Assembly (NCBI GenBank): GCA_036380875.1
Contig: DASVDX010000035.1
Coordinates: 124,001-188,000, forward strand
Reading direction: 5' to 3'
DNA: 64,000 nt
Origin: ZC4RG17 sp036380875
GTDB taxonomy: Bacteria; Actinomycetota; Acidimicrobiia; Spongiisociales; ZC4RG35
Under the pieces are notes generated by a model. That model had not been told where the DNA came from. It ran no database searches and saw only the letters and a program-made list of their open reading frames with translations. This document shows positions 27,690 to 34,256 of this stretch, one piece after another (position 1 is the stretch's first letter; every line of letters begins with the position of its first letter). The translations under genes and the position numbers were made by a program.

Positions 27690-28010
27690 AACAGAGAGAG
27701 CCCCGAGAAAGCCGGTGCCGGAGCACCAACCCTCTCGGGGCTTCTCATTCCCCACTCGATCATCGGGCACGAGGCCCGAGCTCCCAAGCGGGTCGGCCAC
27801 CGAAGTGGCCTGTTCGCAGCCTCTCGGCCGCTGGATCTTCGTTGCCGAAGACCCTGGATCCGGTTTTGCATCATTGCCGGAGCTCCGATGCATCGTCCCG
27901 ACCCGAAGGTCGGTCCGTCGGACCCTTCCGTCTCGCCCGAAGGCGATCCGGAAACCCGTCCGAGGGTTTCCCCTCGTTTCGGGCGCCGTGGGGTTTCCCC
28001 CAACGGCGAT
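27690..28010 (-). ncRNA. Predicted structured ncRNA of about 320 nt (RNA B)
   Basis: Downstream of a minus-strand promoter the transcript would contain a chain of strong hairpins with stable loops (plus-strand coordinates): 27984-28008 with a GAAA loop; 27961-27976, six pairs, GAAA loop; 27933-27946, UUCG loop; 27912-27924, triloop; 27899-27911, UUCG loop; a 6-bp pairing of 27867-27872 with 27887-27892; 27836-27851, GCAA loop; 27795-27810, six pairs, UUCG loop; 27763-27779; and the terminal hairpin 27700-27741. UUCG and GNRA loops appear only when read as minus-strand RNA, which sets the orientation. I find none of the conserved cores of RNase P RNA, tmRNA or SRP RNA. Function unknown. Confidence 0.65.
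27700..27741 (-). terminator. Composite 3' hairpin of RNA B
   Basis: Read on the minus strand it begins GCCCCGAGAGGGTTGGTGC, has the loop TCCG, and returns through GCACCGGCTTTCTCGGGGC. Outer 9-bp and inner 5-bp stems are separated by an asymmetric internal loop. A pyrimidine tail, CTCTCTCTGTTG, follows. It is nearly identical to the 3' hairpin of RNA A in the opposite orientation. Confidence 0.6.
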
Positions 28011-28016
28011 GGCGGC

Positions 28017-28045
28017 AAATTAGGGGGCGCGGGCATGGCGTGCAA
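28017..28045 (-). promoter_or_regulatory. Promoter of RNA B
   Basis: On the minus strand TTGCAC (28040-28045) and TAATTT (28017-28022) are separated by 17 bases. The predicted +1 is at about 28010, just before the first strong hairpin. Confidence 0.6.
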
Positions 28046-28062
28046 GCGCAAACCCTGTCTGA

Positions 28063-28131
28063 TTTTCGCGAACCACTGGCTGGTTTTCGCGACCACCAAG
28101 TCAGGGAATTTCAGGGAGAAAGACGCGAAAA
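28063..28131. promoter_or_regulatory. Repeated operator-like motifs between divergent RNA promoters
   Basis: TTTTCGCGAACCAC (28063-28076) and TTTTCGCGACCAC (28084-28096) are direct copies 21 bases apart, two helical turns. An inverted copy of the core, CGCGAAAA, lies at 28124-28131. TCAGGGA occurs at 28101 and 28111, 10 bases apart. All lie between the outward-facing promoters, the natural place for a shared regulator to bind. Confidence 0.5.
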
Positions 28132-28148
28132 ACAGGTAACAATTCTGC

Positions 28149-28177
28149 TTGACGGAGGGGTCGCGACCATATAGGTT
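28149..28177 (+). promoter_or_regulatory. Promoter of RNA A
   Basis: TTGACG (28149-28154), a 17-base spacer and TAGGTT (28172-28177; an alternative TATAGG starts at 28170) form a strong promoter. The +1 would be near 28184, two bases before the first hairpin. Confidence 0.65.
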
Positions 28178-28183
28178 TCCGTT

Positions 28184-28341
28184 CGCCGGATCGGGGGTAA
28201 CCCCGGACCGGCATCGCAGAGGAGCCGAGAGGCACACTGCGAGAGGCCTTTCGCAGAACGGGTTTCGGCCCGGAGTGCGGGAGGTCGGAAGGCCCCGAGA
28301 GGGTTGGTGCTTGCACCGGCTTTCTCGGGGTTTCTTCTTTT
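28184..28341 (+). ncRNA. Predicted structured ncRNA of about 158 nt (RNA A)
   Basis: A hairpin at 28186-28211 pairs CCGG with CCGG around GGGG-GTAA-CCCC, a GNRA loop. A three-way junction follows: GCAC (28232-28235) pairs with GTGC (28275-28278), enclosing CTGCGA/TCGCAG (28237-28256) and CGGG/CCCG (28259-28272). The composite hairpin 28292-28331 and a T-rich tract end the unit. It has its own promoter and terminator, so it may be a free small RNA; it could instead be a terminated leader of the acyl-CoA ligase gene that starts 163 bases later. GCCGAGAGGC is shared with RNA B. I recognise no known riboswitch core. Confidence 0.6.
28292..28341 (+). terminator. Composite 3' hairpin and T-tract of RNA A
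   Basis: The stem GCCCCGAGA/TCTCGGGGT encloses GGTGC-TTG-CACC and is followed by TTTCTTCTTTT, a good intrinsic terminator. The 5' 19 bases, GCCCCGAGAGGGTTGGTGC, are identical to those of the RNA B hairpin, as is the 3' arm CACCGGCTTTCTCGGGG. Confidence 0.8.
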
Positions 28342-28503
28342 CCGTCCGATTCATCCCAGGCTTTGCGGGCCCGCTTTCGGATCTTTGGTTACCCTCCGTC
28401 GTATGGCATGGCCGATGCCCGCCCTGGCAGCGCCCGGCCACGTCGAACCTGGGGCTGAGAAGCGGGCGTCGGGCAAGGAGCGGACCTGAGGAGGCGCAGA
28501 GTC
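28342..28503 (+). other. Leader region of the acyl-CoA ligase gene
   Basis: These 162 bases contain the palindrome GCGGGCCCGC (28365-28374) and a possible -10, TACCCT (28390-28395), without a well-placed -35. A strong ribosome binding site, GAGGAGG (28488-28494), lies 9 bases before the ATG at 28504. No protein gene is seen. Confidence 0.5.
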
Positions 28504-30114
28504 ATGACCCACATGCAGGACGACTTCCCGCTGCTTCTTTCGACGCTCTATCAACGTGCGGTCGACCTCTATCCGAACCAGGAGATCGTTTCGGTCGAGT
28601 CGGACAAGTCCCTAGCCCGGTTCACTTACGCTGAGATCGACGATCGGGTGCGGCGACTCGCCGCCGCCGTTGGCGAGCGCCTGGGCGTCGCCCAAGGCAA
28701 GCCCGTCGGCACCTTCGCCTGGAACAACCACCGCCATCACGAGCTGTACTGGGCTCTGGCCAACACGGGGCGGATCTGCCACACGATCAACATCCGTCTC
28801 TTCGCCGAACAGATCGCCTACATCGTCAACCACGCCCAAGACGAGGCGATCTTCGTGGATCCAGACCTGGTGCCGCTCCTGGCGCCGATCGCCGACCAGT
28901 TCGAGACCGTGCGCCACTTCGTGGTCATGGGGAGAGAGGCCGATGACCGCCTGCCCAACTCGATCGCCTACGAGGAGCTGATCGACGGCATCGCCGGCGT
29001 GGAGGAGTGGCCGCTCCTCGACGAGAAGTCGCCGATGATGTTCTGTTACACATCGGGCACCACCGGCAACCCGAAGGGCGTCGCCTACACACAGCGTTCG
29101 ACGTACCTGCACACGATCTCGGGGCTGGCCAACTTCCACATCGGGCCCGACGACAACGTGCTCCCGGTCGTGCCGATGTTCCACGCCGCCGCCTGGGGCT
29201 ATCCGTTTGCGGCGACCACGGTCGGGGCGAAGCTCACCTACCCGGGTCCCGACCTCAGCCCCGAGGGGCTGGTACGCCTCTTCTCCCAGGAGAAGGTCAC
29301 TTTCTCCGCCGGCGTGCCCACCGTGTGGCTGGGAATCCAGCACTACCTCGAAGCGCACCCCGAAGCCGATGTCTCCTCCCTGCGGGCATTCCTGTGCGGC
29401 GGCTCGGCAGTCCCGAGGTCGCTCATCGACTGGTACTGGAAGAACAAGGGGATCCTCGTCCAGCAGGGTTGGGGCATGACCGAAACCAATCCGGTGGCGT
29501 CGGTGGCCACCCTCAAGCCCCACATGCAGGATTGGGACTGGGAGCGCAAGCTCGACTACCTGGAGACCGCCGGCCTGCCCATCCCAGGGTTGCAGGTGAA
29601 GATCGTCGACGACGAAGGGAACGAACTGCCCCACGACGGGGAAGCGTTCGGGGAGCTGCTCATTCGCGGGCCGTGGGTCGCAGCCGAGTACTACAACGAC
29701 CCCCGCTCGCCTCAATCGTTCGTCGATGGCTGGCTGCGCACGGGCGACGTTTGCAAGATCGACCCCGAGGGCTACATCCGCATCACCGACCGGGCGAAGG
29801 ACGTGATCAAGTCCGGCGGCGAGTGGATCAGCTCGATCGACCTGGAGAACATCCTGATGGCACATCCCGCCGTCGCCGAGGCCACCGTCGTCGGGCTCAA
29901 GCACGAGAAATGGCAGGAGCGTCCCGTGGCGTTCCTCGTGAAGGTGCCCGGGGCAGACGTCGACGACGAAGAGCTGCGGGCGTTCCTGGCCGACAAGGTG
30001 GCGTCATGGTGGATCCCCGATCGGTTCGTCTTCGTCGATCAGATCCCGAAGACCGGCACGGGCAAGTTCGACAAGAAGGTGGTCAGGGACCAGTACGCCG
30101 ATCTGCTCTTGTGA
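28504..30114 (+). CDS. Acyl-CoA synthetase / fatty-acid-CoA ligase (AMP-binding)
   Basis: 536 residues of the ANL superfamily. Motif A3 YTSGTTGNPKG, A5 GWGMTETNP, A7/A8 LRTGDVCKIDPEGYIRITDR and KDVIKSGGEWIS, and the C-terminal lysine motif PKTGTGKFDKK are all intact, so it should adenylate a carboxylic acid and transfer it to CoA. Sequence style fits medium- to long-chain fatty acyl-CoA ligases (FadD type), but chain length cannot be read. Translation starts at the ATG behind a perfect GAGGAGG. The FabI gene nearby and plsB suggest links to lipid metabolism. Confidence 0.9.
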   Translation: MTHMQDDFPLLLSTLYQRAVDLYPNQEIVSVESDKSLARFTYAEIDDRVRRLAAAVGERLGVAQGKPVGTFAWNNHRHHELYWALANTGRICHTINIRLFAEQIAYIVNHAQDEAIFVDPDLVPLLAPIADQFETVRHFVVMGREADDRLPNSIAYEELIDGIAGVEEWPLLDEKSPMMFCYTSGTTGNPKGVAYTQRSTYLHTISGLANFHIGPDDNVLPVVPMFHAAAWGYPFAATTVGAKLTYPGPDLSPEGLVRLFSQEKVTFSAGVPTVWLGIQHYLEAHPEADVSSLRAFLCGGSAVPRSLIDWYWKNKGILVQQGWGMTETNPVASVATLKPHMQDWDWERKLDYLETAGLPIPGLQVKIVDDEGNELPHDGEAFGELLIRGPWVAAEYYNDPRSPQSFVDGWLRTGDVCKIDPEGYIRITDRAKDVIKSGGEWISSIDLENILMAHPAVAEATVVGLKHEKWQERPVAFLVKVPGADVDDEELRAFLADKVASWWIPDRFVFVDQIPKTGTGKFDKKVVRDQYADLLL

Positions 30115-30120
30115 GCCGGA

Positions 30121-30384
30121 TCAGGGGACCTCGACGAGCTCGCCGGACGTGAGATCGAGCACGAACTCCTTGTCGGATTTCGAGTCGGAGATCCACCGCG
30201 CCATCTTGGCGCCCTGCTGACGAACCAGCCACCAGGCGTAGTCCTCGGTGTCGCCGAACGCGTCGCGGGCGGCACGTGCCGCTTCGACAGCCTCAGCCTC
30301 CGTCGGAAACACCCCGATGACCCTCTCTTCCGGCGGGGCTGTCGGCTGATCCCTACGGTCGACGTATTCAACCGCTTCGAACAT
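30121..30384 (-). CDS. Small hypothetical protein
   Basis: 87 residues (MFEAVEYVDRRDQPT...), charged and soluble, without signal peptide or membrane segment. A GGGAG ribosome binding site directly precedes the ATG. It is convergent with the acyl-CoA ligase (6-base gap) and divergent from the next gene. The pattern FPTEAEAVEAARAARDAF..WWLVRQQGAKMARWI looks like a small alpha/beta domain. I do not recognise the family. Confidence 0.6.
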   Translation of the reverse strand: MFEAVEYVDRRDQPTAPPEERVIGVFPTEAEAVEAARAARDAFGDTEDYAWWLVRQQGAKMARWISDSKSDKEFVLDLTSGELVEVP

Positions 30385-30466
30385 CTCCCAGCCCTTTCGT
30401 CGCCGCCAATTTAGCGCAGAAGGAGCAGACAAGGAGAGGGGTCTCGGGACTCTATCCTCCGGCGGA

Positions 30467-30832
30467 ATGCGAGCACTCCACGAGACCTGGGCGTGGGTGG
30501 CGATCGTCGCCACCGGTCTCGTGGGGCTGTGGGGATTGGTCCTGGCGCGGAGAGGAGAGGAGCCGGGCCGACCGTTCTGGGTCGCTCTCGGCGTGGCCAC
30601 GGTGATCATGCTGGCCCAGGTCGGGATGGGGGTGTACCTGATCGCCGCCGAAGGCCGCCAGCCGGGCGATCAGCACGTGTTCTACGGCTTTCTCATCGCC
30701 TTCACGTTTGCCTTTGCGTACATCTACCGGTCCCAGATGAGGCGCCGCCCGGCGTTGTACTACGGACTGCTCCTGCTGTTCGTGATGGGCCTCGGGATCC
30801 GCTGCGTGTACACCTGGGGAGTGGATTTCTGA
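30467..30832 (+). CDS. Small four-helix membrane protein
   Basis: 121 residues with four hydrophobic segments: WAWVAIVATGLVGLWGLVLA, FWVALGVATVIMLAQVGMGV, FYGFLIAFTFAFAYIY and YYGLLLLFVMGLGIRCVYTW. A -10-like TATCCT ends eight bases before the ATG, so the message may be leaderless. It is 27 bases upstream of the enoyl reductase gene on the same strand and may be co-transcribed. Function unknown. Confidence 0.65.
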   Translation: MRALHETWAWVAIVATGLVGLWGLVLARRGEEPGRPFWVALGVATVIMLAQVGMGVYLIAAEGRQPGDQHVFYGFLIAFTFAFAYIYRSQMRRRPALYYGLLLLFVMGLGIRCVYTWGVDF

Positions 30833-30859
30833 CAAGATGCCGAAACAGGAGGAAGGCGA

Positions 30860-31651
30860 ATGCTGCTCGAGGGCAAAAAGCTTCTGATCACCGGCGTGCT
30901 GACCGACGACTCGATCGCCTGGCACGCTGCCCGTGTCGCCCAAGAAGAGGGAGCGGAGATCCTCTGCACCGGCTTCGGCCGCGGCATGCGGCTCACCCAG
31001 CGCTCGGTGCAGCGCCTGCCCCAGCCACCCGACGTGTTCGAACTCGACATCAACGACCCCGAACACGTGGAGGCGCTGAGTGGGGAGATCGAGCGGCGAT
31101 GGGGGATGATCCACGGCGCCCTGCATGCCATCGCCTTCGCTCCCGAAGATGCCCTCGGCGGCAACTTCCTCAACACGCCCGCCGAGTCGGCCCAGACCGC
31201 CTTCCTCACGTCGGCGTTCTCCTACAAGACCCTCGCCGTGGCCCTGCGCCCTCTCATGGAGGAGGCGGGAGGCGGGAGCCTGGTCACGCTCGACTTCGAC
31301 AACCGTCAGGCGTGGCCGGCGTACGACTGGATGGGTGTCGCCAAAGCCGCCTTGCAGGCGGTCACCCGCTACCTCGCCCGGGACCTGGGACCCTCCAACA
31401 TCCGGGTGAACGCAGTATCGGCCGGGCCGCTCGGCACGGTCGCCGCCAAGTCGATCCCGGGGTTCTCCGCCTTCGACAAGGAGTGGAAGCGGAGGGCGCC
31501 GCTCGGGTGGGATCCGTCGAACCCCGAGCCGGTAGCACGCATGGTCTGCGTTCTCCTCTCGGACTGGGCGCCCATGACCACGGGGGAGGTGGTCCACGTG
31601 GACGGCGGCTTCCACGCCGTGGCCGCCGGGCTCAGCGATAACCAGGACTGA
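30860..31651 (+). CDS. fabI: Enoyl-[acyl-carrier-protein] reductase, FabI/InhA type
   Basis: 263 residues, an SDR-fold NADH-dependent enoyl reductase. The start LLEGKKLLITGVLTDDSIAWH, with the FabI-type nucleotide loop, FDNRQAWPAYDWMGVAKAAL with the Tyr-x6-Lys catalytic pair, and AGPLGTVAAKSI match FabI and closely resemble mycobacterial InhA. It reduces trans-2-enoyl-ACP in fatty acid elongation. A good AGGAGG precedes the ATG. The 3' end overlaps the convergent histidine kinase gene by 20 bases. No FabG partner is adjacent. Confidence 0.9.
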   Translation: MLLEGKKLLITGVLTDDSIAWHAARVAQEEGAEILCTGFGRGMRLTQRSVQRLPQPPDVFELDINDPEHVEALSGEIERRWGMIHGALHAIAFAPEDALGGNFLNTPAESAQTAFLTSAFSYKTLAVALRPLMEEAGGGSLVTLDFDNRQAWPAYDWMGVAKAALQAVTRYLARDLGPSNIRVNAVSAGPLGTVAAKSIPGFSAFDKEWKRRAPLGWDPSNPEPVARMVCVLLSDWAPMTTGEVVHVDGGFHAVAAGLSDNQD

Positions 31652-33443
31652 CCGTGCGGGCGAGGGGGAGCGAGACCACGAAGGTGGCTCCTCCGCCGGG
31701 GGTCTCCTCGACGTCGGCCTTTCCGCCCATGGCCTCGGCCAGGCTGCGCACGATCGACAGGCCCAGGCCGGTGCCTCCCACGGAGCGGGTTTGGGATGCC
31801 TCCAACTGGGTGAAGCGCTCGAAGATCCGCTGCCGCTGGTCGGGCGGGATTCCCGGCCCGTGGTCCACGATGCGGATCTCGCCCGTGCCGCCCCGGACGC
31901 GTCCGACCACCTCGATGGGACTGTCGGGGGCGTATTTGCTGGCGTTCTCGAACAAGTTGATGAGGATGCGCTCCAGGTGGTCCCGGTCCGCGACCACCTC
32001 CATGTCGGCGGGGTCGATGTCGACGGTGATCTCCGACGGGACCGTGATCACGTCGAGCACGTGGTCGACGACGGCCTTGAGCGGCAGCGGCTCGGCGTCG
32101 ATGGGGATCGAGCCCCGGTCGAGCCTCGACACCATCAGCAGGTCCTCGATCAGGCGCTGCAAGCGACCGGCCTGACGGCGGGCGGTCGAGATCAACTCGC
32201 GGGCGGTGGACGCCTGCGGAGCCAACTCGGGACGGTTCACCGTGTCGAGGGAGCCGATGATCGACGTGAGCGGTGTGCGCAGCTCGTGGCTCACGACCGA
32301 CACGAAGTCGGTCTTCATCTGTGCCACCTCCTCGAGGCGGCGGTTCATCTCGGTCTGCTCCTCGTAGCGGCCGATCTGGGAGAGGACCAGGCCGGCGGGA
32401 CCGGCGAGGAAGGACAGTTGCTCGAGCTGGTCGGGTCGGAAGTGCCCGCTTACGGCGTCGCCTACGGCGATGACCCCTACCTTGAACTGCTCGACCCGCA
32501 GCGGCGCCACCATCGCCTGACGCAGACCCAACTCGGCGAGGAGGCCGTGGGTGGCGGAACCGGGGTTGACCGGGTCGACCAGCATCGAGCGGCCAGAACG
32601 GAACACCTGGGGGAGGATGCCCGCCTCGGCGACCCGGACCCGGATGGCCCCGATGTCGAGCGGGTAGCCGTTCACCCAGATCGGGGACACGACCTCGAGC
32701 GAGTGGTCTTCCGGCACGTACAACAGCACCACGCCGACCTGGGCGTCCAGGTAGCGACAGATGGTGCCGACCAACTGGGGCAAGACCTCCGACAGCGAGT
32801 CCCCCTGGGAGAGCGTCGCCATGACGGCGTAGAGGCGCTCGAAGTTGACCCGCTGGCGCTGCAACTGGCGCAGCCGCTGGTTGGAGCGTTCGACGGCCCG
32901 CTCGAACTCGATCCCGAGCAGTGACGTGGCGACCGCCACGGTTCCGAGCGACATGAAGGGCACGAAGATCTGGGTCCAGTCGTCGGCCATGCCGGTCATG
33001 AGGGCGGCGATCATCACCAGCCCGGCGGAGAGGATGGCGACGAAAGCGTGCTTGGGCCGTTCGAGGACCAGGCCCGAGAGGGCGACGAGGGCGAAGAAGA
33101 TGGGCTGGCACACCAGGGTCAGTTCCGGCACGGTGGCGATGACCCCGGTCGAGAGGGTCACGCCGACGATCCAACCCCAGGAGATCCAGCCGGCGAAGGG
33201 CTTCTTCATGAGGGTGTCCCAGTCGGCGAGCGCCGACATGACGAGCAAGAGGGCGATCGTGACTATCGGGACGAGAAATCGGGGCTCGCCGTAGACGGAC
33301 GTGCGGACGGCCTGCCCGGCGAGGACGATGACCGCGAACCAACCGACGGCGACCGAACGTCGCTGAACAGCCGCGCGAAAACGCGTCATGGAGCTCTCGC
33401 CGCTGTCGAGCCGCGAGCCGGTGTTGTTCATCGAAGAGGTCAT
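31632..33443 (-). CDS. Membrane GAF-domain sensor histidine kinase (orphan)
   Basis: 603 residues. Five or six hydrophobic segments cover residues 30-175, then a coiled linker and a GAF domain (about 205-350: FERLYAVMATLSQGDSLSEVLPQL to VIAVGDAVSG). A HisKA domain has FVSVVSHELRTPLTSIIGS with the phospho-accepting His, and the HATPase domain has the N box NLFENASKYAP, the G1 box IVDHGPGIP and the G2 region VGGTGLGLSIV. No response regulator gene is adjacent. The signal may be sensed by the membrane part or by a small ligand in GAF. An ATG four codons downstream (MNNTGS) is an alternative start. Confidence 0.9.
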   Translation of the reverse strand: MTSSMNNTGSRLDSGESSMTRFRAAVQRRSVAVGWFAVIVLAGQAVRTSVYGEPRFLVPIVTIALLLVMSALADWDTLMKKPFAGWISWGWIVGVTLSTGVIATVPELTLVCQPIFFALVALSGLVLERPKHAFVAILSAGLVMIAALMTGMADDWTQIFVPFMSLGTVAVATSLLGIEFERAVERSNQRLRQLQRQRVNFERLYAVMATLSQGDSLSEVLPQLVGTICRYLDAQVGVVLLYVPEDHSLEVVSPIWVNGYPLDIGAIRVRVAEAGILPQVFRSGRSMLVDPVNPGSATHGLLAELGLRQAMVAPLRVEQFKVGVIAVGDAVSGHFRPDQLEQLSFLAGPAGLVLSQIGRYEEQTEMNRRLEEVAQMKTDFVSVVSHELRTPLTSIIGSLDTVNRPELAPQASTARELISTARRQAGRLQRLIEDLLMVSRLDRGSIPIDAEPLPLKAVVDHVLDVITVPSEITVDIDPADMEVVADRDHLERILINLFENASKYAPDSPIEVVGRVRGGTGEIRIVDHGPGIPPDQRQRIFERFTQLEASQTRSVGGTGLGLSIVRSLAEAMGGKADVEETPGGGATFVVSLPLARTVSPGYR

Positions 33444-33500
33444 CGAACCGGATCAGTATGCTCTGAAGCCCTCTCGTCACTCCATAGGCTGATTGTCCCG

Positions 33501-34256
33501 ATGCCTCTCGTCTCGATTTCCGGCGGTTCCCTGTTCGCCGAACGTCTCGGAAGCGGTCCTCTGCGGGTTTTGGCCCTCCACGGCTGGGGCCGAAGAGGCG
33601 CCGACTTCGCTGCCGCCCTGGGTGATATCGGCGCTCTCGCCCTGGATCTGCCGGGTTTTGGCGCCTCTCCGGTGCCGACCGAGGCCATCGGCGCCGAGGG
33701 CTACGCCCGCCTGATCGGCCCGGCGTTCGAGATGTTCGATGAGCCGCCCGTCGTCGTGGGCCACTCGTTCGGAGGCCGCGTAGCCGTGGCTCGCCAGTTC
33801 CACCACCCGGGGTCCGCTGCCGGACTGGTTCTCACGGGCGTCCCGTTGTTGAGGCTGGGCGAGCGCAAGAACCCCCCTCTCGGGTATCGGCTGGCGCGCT
33901 TCGCCAACCGCATCGGGCTCCTGTCGGACGCAGCGATGGAGCGGGAGCGGCAGCGCCGCGGCTCGGCCGACTATCGGGCCGCCCGGGGGGTCATGCGCGA
34001 CATCCTCGTCAAGGTCGTGAACGAGACCTACGAACGGGAGCTCTCGGGCCTGGGGGTGCCGGTTCACCTCCTGTGGGGCGCCGACGACACCGAGGTCCCG
34101 GTGAGGGTCGCGGAGGAGGCGGAGAAGATCATCACCGCCGCCGGGGATCCCGTCACGTTCGAGGTGCTCGAAGGGGTCGGGCACCACGTCCCCCTCAAGG
34201 CCCCCGAAGCACTGCGCAAGGCGGTGGAGGCGATGCTGGAGCGGGTGGGTCGGTGA
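33501..34256 (+). CDS. Alpha/beta hydrolase
   Basis: 251 residues, a compact alpha/beta hydrolase. The oxyanion region is LHGWGRRG, the nucleophile elbow GHSFGG holds the catalytic Ser, the acid is in WGADDTEVP and the His in GVGHHVPLK. The ATG at 33501 starts the conserved domain. It overlaps the following membrane Mur ligase gene by 4 bases, so the two are probably translated together; a joint cell-wall role is possible. Substrate unknown. Confidence 0.85.
   Translation: MPLVSISGGSLFAERLGSGPLRVLALHGWGRRGADFAAALGDIGALALDLPGFGASPVPTEAIGAEGYARLIGPAFEMFDEPPVVVGHSFGGRVAVARQFHHPGSAAGLVLTGVPLLRLGERKNPPLGYRLARFANRIGLLSDAAMERERQRRGSADYRAARGVMRDILVKVVNETYERELSGLGVPVHLLWGADDTEVPVRVAEEAEKIITAAGDPVTFEVLEGVGHHVPLKAPEALRKAVEAMLERVGR

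Noticed and set aside
27700..28331. Insertion sequence bounded by inverted repeats
   Set aside because: No transposase frame and no clear target duplication; a MITE remains possible and is kept as an alternative in the findings.
27690..28341. RNase P RNA, tmRNA or SRP RNA
   Set aside because: The conserved GAGGAAAGTCC, the tRNA-like ends of tmRNA and the GGAAGCAGC-type SRP loop are absent on both strands.
27567..28441. Several open frames on both strands in the region between the exonuclease and ligase genes
   Set aside because: They overlap each other, follow the hairpins and have no ribosome binding sites or motifs; structured RNA explains the sequence better.
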